Source: Saprospirales bacterium
Lineage (GTDB): Bacteria; Bacteroidota; Bacteroidia; Chitinophagales; Saprospiraceae
Assembly: GCA_016703765.1 (NCBI GenBank)
Contig: JADJBL010000033.1
Coordinates: 1 to 36,728, forward strand
Length of the DNA: 36,728 nucleotides
Direction: 5' to 3'
Part shown: positions 16,521 through 24,534 of the stretch, piece by piece
Layout of the letters: the number at the start of each line of letters is the position of its first letter
Numbering within the stretch: position 1 is the first letter of the stretch
Position numbers and translations under genes: made by a program
The notes under the pieces: model-generated
What the model saw: the letters and a program-made list of their open reading frames with translations, nothing else
Database searches by the model: none
Told to the model about the DNA's origin: nothing

Positions 16521-17959
16521 TGAAAGTATGCGTCCTCCAACCCGATTACGGAGCATCGGAGGTGGACTATAAAAACTACGACCCCCCGCGCAATCTTTCG
16601 CATCTCCTCCCCGGAGCCCAGGTCGATCACGTTTTTCTCAACAAACTCAGCACCTACCGGCAGCTGAAAGATCTGAAAAGAAAGGGCTACGACATCTTCG
16701 TCAACCTCTGCGAAGCCTACCTGGAATGGGATATCCCCTCCATCGACGTGGTGTATTCGCTCGAGTTGCTCGACCTGCCGCATACCGGGCCTTCGTCGGC
16801 CCTGTACGACCCTCCCAAACCCCTCATGAAATACGTGGCTTATACCGCCGGGGTGGCAGTGCCGGGCTTCGCCGCGATCGAGCACATGGAGGAGGTGGAA
16901 CGTGCCTGCAAGCACCTGTCCTTCCCCCTGTTCGTCAAACCCGCCAAAGCCGGCGACAGCCTGGGCGTGAACGAGCAGTCGCTGGTGCATTCCATCGGCG
17001 AGTTGCGGGAGAAGGTAAATGCCATCATCGAAGATTTCGATACGGCGCTGGTGGAGGACTTTATCCCCGGCCGGGAATTTACAGTGCTGGTGGCTGCGGA
17101 TCCCGATCCGGCACAGCCTCCCAAGGCGTATTTGCCCCTGGAGTTTGTGTTTTCCAACGGCCAGGAGTTCAAGACCTACGACCTGAAGATCACCCAATGG
17201 CATCCCGAGAGCAACGTGCCGTGTGCCGACCCGGCGCTCGACGAGCAGCTGCGCGATGCGGCGCGGCGCATTTTCAGGGGCTTCGGCGGGGTAGGGTATG
17301 CCCGGCTGGATTTTAGGGTCAACGACGAGGGAAAGATCTTTTTTCTGGAAATCAACTTTGCCTGCTCGGTTTTCTACCCGGAGGGCTTCGAAGGCAGCGC
17401 CGACTATATCCTGAAATACGACGGCGCGGGCCAGTCGGGTTTTCTGAAGCAAATACTGGCCGAAGGCATGGCCCGGCACCGCCGCAAGAAGAAGAAATTC
17501 TACGTGACGGGCAACGCCGTGAACGGTTTCGGCATCTGCGCCGTGGAGCCCATCCGGGCCGGAGAGACGATCTGGCAAGGAGAGGAGCGCGCCCAGCGCC
17601 TGACCACCCTGTCGCACGTCGAGGCCGCCTGGTCGCCCGAAGAGCAGGAGACCTTCCGCCGCTACGCCTACCCGCTCAGCGACGAGCTGTACATCCTCTG
17701 GGAAACAGACCCCCGGGAATGGGCCCCGGAGAACCACTCCTGCGACCCCAACACCGCCTTTCACGGCCTCGACGTCGTAGCCCTGCGCGACATCGCCGCC
17801 GGCGAAGAGCTGACCCTCGACTACGCCGCCTTCTACAACGAGCACATGGAGCCCTTCGAATGCCATTGCGGTTCCCCCCGCTGTCGCGGCCTGATCATGG
17901 GCATCCCCGGGAATACGATGAGCAGGAGGGAAGCGGCCTCCAGGGTGAAGGAGGTTTAG
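16517..17959 (+). CDS. ATP-grasp ligase fused to a SET-domain methyltransferase
   Basis: This 480-residue two-domain protein has an ATP-grasp enzyme at residues 1 to about 320: FVKPAKAGDSLGVNEQS, ALVEDFIPGREFTVLV and GYARLDFRVNDEGKIFFLEINFACS. After a basic linker (RHRRKKKKF) a SET domain occupies about 326-470. It shows GFGICAVEPIRAGE, the NHSCDPN motif (about 404-410), GEELTLDY (about 429-436) and a post-SET zinc motif CHCGSPRCRG (CxCx4C, about 449-456). SET domains transfer methyl groups from AdoMet to lysines, and ATP-grasp ligases form amide bonds. The substrates are unknown; the fusion suggests sequential ligation and lysine methylation of one peptide or protein, which is inference. It overlaps the upstream ATP-grasp gene by 4 nt. 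All key SET residues are present, so the domain looks active. Confidence 0.88.
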   Translation: MMKVCVLQPDYGASEVDYKNYDPPRNLSHLLPGAQVDHVFLNKLSTYRQLKDLKRKGYDIFVNLCEAYLEWDIPSIDVVYSLELLDLPHTGPSSALYDPPKPLMKYVAYTAGVAVPGFAAIEHMEEVERACKHLSFPLFVKPAKAGDSLGVNEQSLVHSIGELREKVNAIIEDFDTALVEDFIPGREFTVLVAADPDPAQPPKAYLPLEFVFSNGQEFKTYDLKITQWHPESNVPCADPALDEQLRDAARRIFRGFGGVGYARLDFRVNDEGKIFFLEINFACSVFYPEGFEGSADYILKYDGAGQSGFLKQILAEGMARHRRKKKKFYVTGNAVNGFGICAVEPIRAGETIWQGEERAQRLTTLSHVEAAWSPEEQETFRRYAYPLSDELYILWETDPREWAPENHSCDPNTAFHGLDVVALRDIAAGEELTLDYAAFYNEHMEPFECHCGSPRCRGLIMGIPGNTMSRREAASRVKEV

Positions 17960-18042
17960 AGGGTTTAGGAGGTTTATGAGGTTTAGTCTACATTTGCCGT
18001 AAGGAAAAACTAAACTTTCTAAACCTCCTCAACTTTCTAAAC
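17951..18042. repeat. Low-complexity inverted repeat between the SET and FKBP genes
   Basis: Short direct repeats of GGTTTA on the left face CTAAAC/AAACCTCC repeats on the right. The left arm AGGAGGTTTATGAGGTTTAG pairs imperfectly with CTAAACTTTCTAAACCTCCT. It could form a long weak hairpin acting as a terminator or mRNA-end structure. It is similar in design, not sequence, to the element at 20025-20108. Confidence 0.6.
17989..17996 (+). promoter_or_regulatory. Candidate -7 promoter element for the FKBP gene
   Basis: TACATTTG fits the Bacteroidota TAnnTTTG consensus and lies 54 nt before the FKBP start, in the loop of the inverted repeat. No clear TTTG -33 element is present, so this is tentative. 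Confidence 0.35.
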
Positions 18043-18049
18043 CTTCACA

Positions 18050-18496
18050 ATGAAAACCTTCCTTCTCCTGACATTCCCCATCCTCTTCCTCCTGCCTTCC
18101 TGCACCAAGGACCCCCAACAACGATTGGAAGACGACATCGACAAGATCAAGGAATACCTCGAAGAACACAACCTCAACGCTACTTCCACGGCTTCGGGAC
18201 TCCACATCATCATGGAGGTGGAAGGCACGGGCGGGCACCCCACGATCTCGGACGAAGTGACCGTCCACTACAAAGGCTATTTCCTCGACGAGGAGGTGTT
18301 TGACGAAACCGGCGCTCAGCCCGCTACCTTTCCCTGGCCAACGTCATCACGGGTTGGCAGGAGGGATTCCTCTTTTCAAAAAGGAGGCAAAGGCACCTTG
18401 TTTATCCCTTCGGCCCTGGGGTATGGGCAATATCCTCCTCCAGGCATTCCCAAAAATGCGGTGTTGATTTTTGATGTGGAGTTGGTGGATTTTTAG
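18050..18496 (+). CDS. FKBP-type peptidyl-prolyl isomerase lipoprotein
   Basis: The product is 148 residues with a lipoprotein signal peptide (lipobox LLPSC, cysteine at residue 18), so it should be anchored on the periplasmic face of a membrane. A short coiled segment precedes an FKBP domain (VTVHYKGYFLDEEVFDET, GGKGTLFIPSALGYG, NAVLIFDVELVDF), which catalyses cis-trans isomerisation of proline peptide bonds during folding. About residues 93-110 do not fit the family. They become the expected LANVITGWQEGIPLFKKG if one C near 18333, one A near 18366 and one A near 18380 are restored. Three losses total three bases, so the frame recovers and the gene looks intact. The local protein sequence given is therefore probably wrong. 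ATG 18050 fits the signal peptide. Confidence 0.88.
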   Translation: MKTFLLLTFPILFLLPSCTKDPQQRLEDDIDKIKEYLEEHNLNATSTASGLHIIMEVEGTGGHPTISDEVTVHYKGYFLDEEVFDETGAQPATFPWPTSSRVGRRDSSFQKGGKGTLFIPSALGYGQYPPPGIPKNAVLIFDVELVDF

Positions 18497-18559
18497 GAAA
18501 ATGCGGGATTATGGAATTTCCCCCCTTTTCTCTATTATTATGGGGAAAATTCAAAATCA

Positions 18560-20029
18560 ATGAACACATCTGACGGAATTCGCTCCCTGGAACCCCAAGC
18601 CGTATGGAATAACTTTGCCGATCTCAACGCCGTGCCCCGCGCTTCCAAGAAGGAAAGCCGCGTCATCGAGTTCATGCGCCGCTTCGGCGAAGGGCTCGGA
18701 CTGAAGACCACGGTCGACGCCATCGGCAACGTGGTCATATACAAGCCAGCTACCAAAGGCATGGAAAACCGGCCCACGGTCGTCCTGCAATCGCACCTCG
18801 ACATGGTGCACCAGAAAAACGCCGGCACCCAGTTCGATTTCGACAGCGAAGGTATCCGGAGCTTGATCGACGGCGAATGGGTGAAGGCCGACGGCACCAC
18901 CCTCGGCGCCGACAACGGCATCGGCGTGGCCTCGGCCATGGCGCTGCTCCAGTCGAAAGATATTGCGCACCCCGCCCTGGAAGCCCTTTTCACCATCGAC
19001 GAAGAAACCGGCATGACCGGCGCCAAAGGCCTCGATGAAACGCTGCTCCACGGAAAAATCCTCCTCAACCTCGACTCGGAAGAAGACGACGAGTTGACCA
19101 TCGGCTGCGCCGGAGGGATCGACACCAATACCCGCATGAGCTACGCCGAAGAGCCGCCTGTTGCGGGTGGACAAGCCTACAAAATCCATATCCTCGGCCT
19201 CAAAGGCGGCCATTCCGGGCTGGATATCCACCTGGGCAGGGGCAACGCCAACAAGCTGATGACCCGCCTGCTCTACCGCAGCACCCAAACCCTGGGCCTG
19301 CGCATCGCCTCCATGGACGGCGGCAGCCTGCGCAACGCCATCCCGAGAGAAGCGCTTGCCGTGGTGGTTGTGCCGGCCGCCGGCAAAAAGGCCTTTCTCG
19401 ATGAATTCAACAAAAGAAAGGCCGACATCCTGAAAGAATACCACACTATCGAGCCGGATATGGCCATCGCCCTGGAAGAAAACCCTCTTCCCCCCAAGGT
19501 GATGAATGCCCCCGACCAGGACCGCGCGCTCAACGCGCTGTATGCCGTTCCGAACGGCGTTTTTCGCATGAGCCCGGATATTCCCGGCCTGGTAGAGACT
19601 TCGACGAGCCTGGCGCGCGTTATCATACGCGACGGTGTTTTTACCACCCAAAGCTTGCAACGCAGTTCCATCGAATCCGGAAAAACAGATGTGATCTCCG
19701 CCGTCAGAGCCGCTTTCGAAGCGGTGGGAGCGGAGGTCGAAAATTCCGGCAGCTACCCCGGCCGGGCGCCCAACGCGGAATCAGATATTTTGAAGGTCAT
19801 GGTAGGCCTGTATGAGCAGTTGTTCGGAAAAAACCCCTCGGTAGCTGCCTGCCACGCCGGCCTGGAATGCGGGATCATCTCCGAACACTACCCTGGAATG
19901 GATATGATCTCCTTCGGCCCTACGATCCGGCACCCCCATTCGCCCGATGAAAAAGTGCATGTCGCTTCTGTGGGAAAATTTTGGAAATACCTTGTGGCTG
20001 CGCTAGAGCAAATACCAGAGAATAGTTGA
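18560..20029 (+). CDS. pepD: Aminoacyl-histidine dipeptidase (PepD family, M20C)
   Basis: This cytosolic zinc metallopeptidase of 489 residues is of normal length for PepD. It hydrolyses Xaa-His and other dipeptides. The di-zinc site is complete: HLDMV (His79, Asp81), ADNGIGVA (Asp about 118), the catalytic/metal pair DEETGMTGA (Glu about 148-149), LNLDSEED (Asp about 172) and the C-terminal RHPHSPDE histidine (about 460). A lid domain with GLKGGHSGLDIHLGRGNANK is typical of M20 peptidases. The ATG at 18560 gives the usual N-terminus (LEPQAVWNNFADLNAVPRASKKE). It stands 60 nt after the FKBP gene and ends in a hairpin-forming region at 20025-20108. No frameshift is seen. Confidence 0.95.
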   Translation: MNTSDGIRSLEPQAVWNNFADLNAVPRASKKESRVIEFMRRFGEGLGLKTTVDAIGNVVIYKPATKGMENRPTVVLQSHLDMVHQKNAGTQFDFDSEGIRSLIDGEWVKADGTTLGADNGIGVASAMALLQSKDIAHPALEALFTIDEETGMTGAKGLDETLLHGKILLNLDSEEDDELTIGCAGGIDTNTRMSYAEEPPVAGGQAYKIHILGLKGGHSGLDIHLGRGNANKLMTRLLYRSTQTLGLRIASMDGGSLRNAIPREALAVVVVPAAGKKAFLDEFNKRKADILKEYHTIEPDMAIALEENPLPPKVMNAPDQDRALNALYAVPNGVFRMSPDIPGLVETSTSLARVIIRDGVFTTQSLQRSSIESGKTDVISAVRAAFEAVGAEVENSGSYPGRAPNAESDILKVMVGLYEQLFGKNPSVAACHAGLECGIISEHYPGMDMISFGPTIRHPHSPDEKVHVASVGKFWKYLVAALEQIPENS

Positions 20030-20108
20030 AGAGTTGAAAAGTTTAAAGTTTAATGGAAGCCTTGGCTCGCCAAAGCCCTTTCAACTCTTCAATCTTCAAC
20101 TCTTCAAC
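20025..20108. terminator. Low-complexity inverted repeat / putative terminator after pepD
   Basis: GTTGAAGAGTTGAA at the pepD stop is perfectly complementary to TTCAACTCTTCAAC at 20095-20108 and nearly so to a second copy at about 20080. An inner hairpin CTTGGC/GCCAAAG lies in the loop. No T-tract follows, so it may be an mRNA-stabilising structure instead. Confidence 0.55.
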
Positions 20109-20123
20109 TAACTTAGGTACGGA

Positions 20124-20786
20124 ATGAAATGGCTAATCGTAAACATGTTGTTGCTCGGGGCGGCCTTTCCGGCCGCAGGGGCGGATGAGCGCCCTTTGAG
20201 GGATTGCACTCAGGGGAATGACGGGGAGTTCAAGTTTGTGAGGGAAAAGGGCGGCGTAACCCTTTATGAGCGCTGGATAGAGATCGAGCCCGGCCTGAAG
20301 GTGCGGGAGTTGAAAGCCCAATTCGTGTCGGATGCCGGCCCGGAAACCCTGCTCAGCCTGCTCAAGGACGTCAACCGGGCGCACCGCTGGATGCAGAGCA
20401 TGCAGGAGTTCAAAATGGTGGAAACCAGGAGTTCCAGTTCCTGGACCAGCTACACCAAGTACAGCATTCCCTGGCCGCTCGAGGATCAGGACGTCGTAAT
20501 TCGATACCAGACCACGAGCTCTGGCGGCGGGTATATCGCCTCTTACCAGTCGATCTCCCACGCTTCCTACCCCGCCAAAGAGGGCGTGACCCGGATGAAA
20601 GGGGTGAGCGGCTCCTGGCAATTTCAGCCGAAAACCAACGGCCAGACGCAGGTGACCTACCTCATCATGACCAAAAACAGATCGAGCATGCCCCGATGGA
20701 TGACCGACCCGATCATCCAGGACAACCTGCTCGATACCATGAATGCCTTTAACGCACAAGCAAACGAGTTGCACGCTCAACGCTAA
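20124..20786 (+). CDS. START-domain-like secreted protein
   Basis: This 220-residue protein has a short signal peptide (MKWLIVNMLLLGAAFPAAGA), so it should be periplasmic or outer-envelope. The remainder resembles START/SRPBCC lipid-binding proteins: GVTLYERWIEI, a DVNRAHRWMQSM segment, YSIPWPLEDQDVVIRY, and the C-terminal helix DNLLDTMNAFNAQANEL. PWPLEDQDVV is characteristic of bacterial START-like proteins near membrane-related genes. The ligand is unknown, perhaps a lipid or hydrophobic molecule. The stop codon TAA shares a base with the ATG of the DUF2062 gene, so the two are coupled and probably work together at the envelope. No indel is seen. Confidence 0.75.
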   Translation: MKWLIVNMLLLGAAFPAAGADERPLRDCTQGNDGEFKFVREKGGVTLYERWIEIEPGLKVRELKAQFVSDAGPETLLSLLKDVNRAHRWMQSMQEFKMVETRSSSSWTSYTKYSIPWPLEDQDVVIRYQTTSSGGGYIASYQSISHASYPAKEGVTRMKGVSGSWQFQPKTNGQTQVTYLIMTKNRSSMPRWMTDPIIQDNLLDTMNAFNAQANELHAQR

Positions 20787-21280
20787 TGGATCCAATGACG
20801 CCGGTTGCAAAACCAGGCTTTTTTAAAAGATCGAAAAACCGACTGTTTACCAAGCTGGGTTCGATCCGGGCCGAACCCCGTCAAATCGCGGCGGGCTACG
20901 CCCTCGGCTTTTTAATCGGCACCACGCCCTTAATCGGCATGAAAGTCCTGATCGCCCTGGCACTTTCTTCCGTTCTAAAGTTGAGCCGCCCTGCGGCCGT
21001 CATCGGGGTTTACCATATCAACAGCCTTACCGGGCCTTTTTTCCACGCACTTGCCTTTGTAGTTGGCCGCGCTATCCTCGGCACAAAGATCACGTTCGTA
21101 TTTCCCGAAAAGCTGGAGCCCAAGCTCATTTTTCAGGCTTTTTACGGAAATGGCCAAATCTTCCTCGCCCTGGCCCTCGGGGGCCTGGTGATGGGGATCC
21201 CCATCTCAATTTTCCTTTACAAAACCAGTTTTCCGGATCGTCAAAAAGCTGCGGATTTCAGCAACTTGAATTACTTTTAG
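20786..21280 (+). CDS. DUF2062 family membrane protein
   Basis: This 164-residue integral membrane protein matches DUF2062 by its basic N-terminus followed by [48 protein letters not shown] second hydrophobic hairpin near the end ([18 protein letters not shown]) gives about three to four membrane segments. The family has no established biochemical function. The start ATG at 20786 overlaps the START-domain gene stop by one base. The EF-G paralogue begins 20 nt downstream, so these three genes may form one transcription unit. Confidence 0.85.
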   Translation: MDPMTPVAKPGFFKRSKNRLFTKLGSIRAEPRQIAAGYALGFLIGTTPLIGMKVLIALALSSVLKLSRPAAVIGVYHINSLTGPFFHALAFVVGRAILGTKITFVFPEKLEPKLIFQAFYGNGQIFLALALGGLVMGIPISIFLYKTSFPDRQKAADFSNLNYF

Positions 21281-21300
21281 GCTCTGCCAAAAAAAGGGCT

Positions 21301-21843
21301 ATGAAAGACGACCAGGCAAGCCTGTTGCGCAATATCGGGATAGCCGCCCATATCGACGCGGGCAAGACGACGCTCACCGAAAGGATCCTCTTTTACACCG
21401 GCCGCACCCACCGCATGGGAGAAGTGCACGAGGGCACCACCATCATGGATTTTATGGAGGAGGAACGCGAGCGTGGCATCACGATCACCGCCGCCGCCAC
21501 CCAGACCCAATGGGATTGGGCCGGCCAAACGCATACCATCAATATCATCGACACCCCCGGCCACGTCGATTTTACGATCGAAGTGGAGCGCTCCCCTGCG
21601 CGTATGCGACGGGCTGATCGCCCTGCTCAGCGCGGTGGAGGGGTGGAGCCCCAATCGAAACCGTGTGGCGCCAGGCCGATCGCTACCATATCCCGCGACT
21701 GGTTTTTGTCAATAAAATGGACCTCCCCGGCGCCGACCTGGAAGACGTGGTCAACCAGATCCGCAAGCGCCTCGGCGCCCGCCCGCTGCCCGTGCAGATT
21801 CCCATCGGGCAGGAGGAGTTCTTCCAGGGCGTCGTCGACCTGA
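21301..21843 (+). CDS. Elongation factor G paralogue, N-terminal (GTPase) fragment
   Basis: This is the start of a translation factor of the EF-G family (GTP-driven ribosomal translocation). G1 is [12 protein letters not shown], switch I is [11 protein letters not shown] and G3 is DTPGHVDF. The frame is right only to about residue 98 (IEVERS). One extra C at 21593-21596 and two lost bases near 21642 and 21657 then shift it. Correcting these gives [20 protein letters not shown] and continues with [23 protein letters not shown] (G4 NKMD) in another frame to about 21890. The full gene runs from 21301 to about 23402 and would be about 700 residues, normal for EF-G. It is called a paralogue because domain IV departs from canonical EF-G (see the C-terminal segment). 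Confidence 0.85.
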   Translation: MKDDQASLLRNIGIAAHIDAGKTTLTERILFYTGRTHRMGEVHEGTTIMDFMEEERERGITITAAATQTQWDWAGQTHTINIIDTPGHVDFTIEVERSPARMRRADRPAQRGGGVEPQSKPCGARPIATISRDWFLSIKWTSPAPTWKTWSTRSASASAPARCPCRFPSGRRSSSRASST

Positions 21844-21862
21844 TCTCGAGAAAAGCTTTTAT

Positions 21863-22354
21863 TTGGGAAGAAGAGGAATGGAAAGAGGGCCCATCCCATC
21901 CCATCTGGCTACACAGGTACAAGCCGCGCGGCTGGAGATGCTGGAGATCCTCGCCGAAAACGACGAAGGACTTTATTCCAAAATATACGAAGCGCCCGAC
22001 CTCATCCCGGAAGCGGCCATCCGGGAGGCCATCCGCAAGGCCACCGCGGCGCAGCTCGTCGTGCCCGTGTTTTGCGGCAGCGCATACAAAAACAAAGGCA
22101 TACAACCCCTGCTGGACGGCGTGTGCGCTTACCTTCCTTCTCCGGCGGATACGGGCGCCGTGAAAGGCCAAATTCCAGGGACGGAAGAAACGGTAACCCG
22201 CCCCTTGCAGGCCGGCGAGCCCTTCGCGGCACTGGTGTTCAAGATCGCGCACGACGAGCAGCGGCATAAGATGGCTTTTTTCGCGTGTATTCCGGGCAGG
22301 CCCGGAGGGGGCAGGCGGTGTACAACCCCCGCAACGGCCGCCGCGAGCGCTTGA
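21863..22354 (+). CDS. Elongation factor G paralogue, G-domain end and domain II fragment
   Basis: This is the middle of the same gene in a third frame. Genuine residues begin about 21885 ([29 protein letters not shown]) after a missing C near 21890. They contain the G5 motif [15 protein letters not shown] and the start of domain II ([21 protein letters not shown]). A further lost C near 22280 ends the correct frame, and residues after AFF are artefact. The apparent start codon at 21863 is not a real start. Confidence 0.75.
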   Translation: MGRRGMERGPIPSHLATQVQAARLEMLEILAENDEGLYSKIYEAPDLIPEAAIREAIRKATAAQLVVPVFCGSAYKNKGIQPLLDGVCAYLPSPADTGAVKGQIPGTEETVTRPLQAGEPFAALVFKIAHDEQRHKMAFFACIPGRPGGGRRCTTPATAAASA

Positions 22355-23433
22355 CCAATATCTACCAGATGAACGGCGGAAAACACAACGCCATCTGGGA
22401 AATCAGCGCCGGGGATATCGCCGCCCTCGGCGGAGTGAAGGATGTGGCGACCGGCGATACCCTGTGCGACGAAACGCATCCGATCGTGCTGGAGTCGATC
22501 CCCTTCCCCGAACCCGTCATCGCTATGGTGGTGGAGGCCCGCCACAGCCGCGACCTCGACAAGCTGAAGGAGGCCCTGCAATACCTGGAGGAGGAAGATC
22601 CCTCCTTCAAAGCAGGGGAGGATAAGGAATCGGGCCAGTTGCTCATCCACGGCATGGGCGAATTGCACCTGGAGGTGATGAGTCACCGCCTGCTCAGCGA
22701 CTTCAACGTGGAGGTGAACCTCGGCCGGCCGCAGGTGAATTACAAGGAGCGGTTCACCCAGACCATCGCTTTTGAACACGAATTCGTGCGGGAAGTGGGC
22801 GATCACCTCTACGCCCGGCTGCGCTTCGAACTCGGTCCGGCCGACCAGGATTTTTTGGAAAGCGCCGACTTTCAGACCGGCCGCGTCCGGGTGCAGTGGG
22901 CCGAGCCCGCTGCGGATGGGAGCCTAAAGCCGGAATACCTGGAGGCCGTGCGCCGCGGATTTGAGTCGATGTGGCATGTAGGGCCTCTGGCCGGCTTGGA
23001 GATGCACAGTTTCAAAGTGAGGGTGAGGGGATGGCAAACGAGCGCCGAATCAAACGAACTGGCCTTCGAGCTATGCGCCCGCGAGGGCTATCGGGCTGCG
23101 GCGCCCCAATGCGCGCCCATCCTGGTGGAGCCGGTGATGTCGGTGGAGGCGACCTGTCCGGACGAATACACCGGCGGCATCATGAGCGACCTCAACCGGA
23201 GGCGCGGCATCCCCATGGGCCTGGAGCCGCGGGTCAACCACTCCGTCATCCGCGCCCACGTGCCTTTGTCGGAACTGTTCGGCTACGCCGGTCAGGTGCG
23301 CAACCTCAGTTCCGGAAGGGCGCTGGCGTCTATTACGTTTTCGCACTATGCGGCGGTTCCGGAAGGGGAGGCGAGGGGGTGTTGGAGCGGAGGAGAGGAT
23401 AATTACTATTCATCCCTCAGGGAGTGTTGCTGA
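22285..23433 (+). CDS. Elongation factor G paralogue, domains II-V
   Basis: This C-terminal part begins in domain II ([19 protein letters not shown]). Domain III is GKDKESGQLLIHGMGELHLEVMSHRLL-like, domain IV begins at GRPQVNYKERF and domain V is ILVEPVMSVEATCPDEYTGGIMSDLNRRRG...SELFGYAGQVRNLSSGRA. In domain IV the tip loop of canonical EF-G (SYHDVDSSELAF, catalytically important His) reads WQTSAESNELAF: the His is absent. This supports a paralogue with altered function rather than the housekeeping factor. The end is uncertain: this frame stops at 23433, but the other frame (..GVLERRRG, stop 23400-23402) avoids overlap with the convergent small gene. Counting all segments, at least five single-base indels interrupt the gene. 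Confidence 0.85.
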   Translation: MYSGQARRGQAVYNPRNGRRERLTNIYQMNGGKHNAIWEISAGDIAALGGVKDVATGDTLCDETHPIVLESIPFPEPVIAMVVEARHSRDLDKLKEALQYLEEEDPSFKAGEDKESGQLLIHGMGELHLEVMSHRLLSDFNVEVNLGRPQVNYKERFTQTIAFEHEFVREVGDHLYARLRFELGPADQDFLESADFQTGRVRVQWAEPAADGSLKPEYLEAVRRGFESMWHVGPLAGLEMHSFKVRVRGWQTSAESNELAFELCAREGYRAAAPQCAPILVEPVMSVEATCPDEYTGGIMSDLNRRRGIPMGLEPRVNHSVIRAHVPLSELFGYAGQVRNLSSGRALASITFSHYAAVPEGEARGCWSGGEDNYYSSLRECC

Positions 23434-23618
23434 GTGACTGCATCTCCTTCCCACTCCAGCGCCCCGGCCAGATCGGAGAAATCATACGGGCGTTGGATTT
23501 GTTCCTCTTTGACAGACGCAGAGGAAGGTCGTATTATGGTGACATAGTCAAGCGTCTGGAGGTATTGGAAAAAGAGCTTGTAATGCCGTTCCTTGATCTT
23601 AATAATCAACTCTTTCAT
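23406..23618 (-). CDS. Small antitoxin-like protein (orphan)
   Basis: This 70-residue protein starts MKELIIKIKERHYKLFFQYLQTL and ends DLAGALEWEGDAVTQQHSLRDE. That architecture, a short beta-alpha N-terminus and a C-terminal (G.LEW.GDAV..Q..LRDE) tail, resembles small antitoxins paired with PIN-type toxins in Bacteroidota and cyanobacteria. The family call comes from pattern memory only. No toxin gene follows; the next sequence on this strand is the tail of the convergent EF-G gene. It starts 9 nt after the stop of the third Rhs fragment. It could have been left behind when a cassette was deleted or inserted. Confidence 0.5.
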   Translation of the reverse strand: MKELIIKIKERHYKLFFQYLQTLDYVTIIRPSSASVKEEQIQRPYDFSDLAGALEWEGDAVTQQHSLRDE

Positions 23619-23627
23619 ATTCTGGCT

Positions 23628-24494
23628 TTAATCCTTGGTAAAAATAGGGAAAATCGTTTGACTTCGCATGAACCCCGAGGCACAGTCCGAGCCGATCTCG
23701 ATTTGGGCAATGTCCAGACCGTTATAGGTGATAGATTCGTAGAACAGGTCCGGATTTTGGGATAGCACGGGCTCCAACTGACCCGTGCCCGTGGGCGGAT
23801 CGTCTTCGCAACAGAGCACCTCGGTAAAGTCGGTATTGGCACAATCTGTAAAAACCAGCTCGGCCATTGTGGCATTGGTGTTGAAGATGGTCAGCGCCAT
23901 GTACACACCTGTTGGGGTCAGGGAGTCGTGTTGAGTCACCGTGCCCTCCAGCCCGTAATGGTGCAGGGCGGCCGCTATGCTGTCGGCCGTATGGGATGAT
24001 TCCTCCGCGTCCGCCAAATCGATGATGGATCCAAATTCGAAATATTCTCCGTTGATTTCGACTCCTTCCAGGCAGCGGCAGCCCACCGAATAGATCGTAT
24101 CGGCTGGGTTGTCGATGCTCACGACAGCCTGCAGGGTGCAGAACACATCCTCCCCAAAGCACTCCATTTCGCCGGGGGAGTTAATGGCGATCAGCTTTCC
24201 GGCCGCGTCATAGTAGTAATCCACTTTTTGGAGCTCCTCGCCCAAGTATTTGGTCTTCACAAGGTCCTTGGAGTTGTACTCCAGGCGGGATATGGGCTCC
24301 GGACCTTTTCCACCTACGGTCAGAAAGGTCTTTTCCGGCCGGAGGATGTCGTCGTATTCGAAATCGTAGACGGCGGATATGGACTGTCCCCCGCTGACGA
24401 TCTGGATGGTTTGGCCCATGATGGGCCCTGCGTCGGTGTATTGGGGTGTGGTTCTGATCTTTCCCTGGGGGTTGGTTGGGAAAATCTCGCCCAC
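23628..24494 (-). pseudogene. Third Rhs core fragment (tipless cassette remnant)
   Basis: This 288-residue fragment is nearly identical to the central Rhs core (SGGQSISAVYDFEYDDILRPEK, KVDYYYDAAGKLIAINSPGE, ALHHYGLEGTVTQHDSL, NPDLFYESITYNGLDIAQIEIGSDCASG). It has neither the N-terminal Rhs shell nor the conserved YNGKE...DPLAEKY end and toxin. Homology to the main gene stops at about 23664 (after the codons for SGFMR), where unrelated sequence supplies a stop at 23628. The apparent start is internal. It looks like the leading homology block of a displaced C-terminal cassette whose tip has been lost. It lies directly upstream of the antitoxin-like gene. Confidence 0.8.
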
Positions 24495-24534
24495 ATAATA
24501 GGGTCTGCCGATGTCGTCCAGCCCGAAGTTAACG

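Noticed and set aside
16316..17866. Long open frame on the minus strand opposite the ATP-grasp/SET genes (about 516 codons)
   Set aside because: It is antisense to two clear enzymes with conserved motifs, is rich in Gly/Val/Ala/Arg typical of high-GC shadows, and has no recognisable domain.
18557..19660. Minus-strand open frame opposite pepD (about 367 codons)
   Set aside because: Mirror of a confirmed metallopeptidase; low-complexity shadow composition and no independent start signals.
21301..23433. Tetracycline-resistance ribosomal protection protein instead of EF-G
   Set aside because: [28 protein letters not shown] and the domain V motifs match EF-G; the distinctive Tet(M/O) features are absent.
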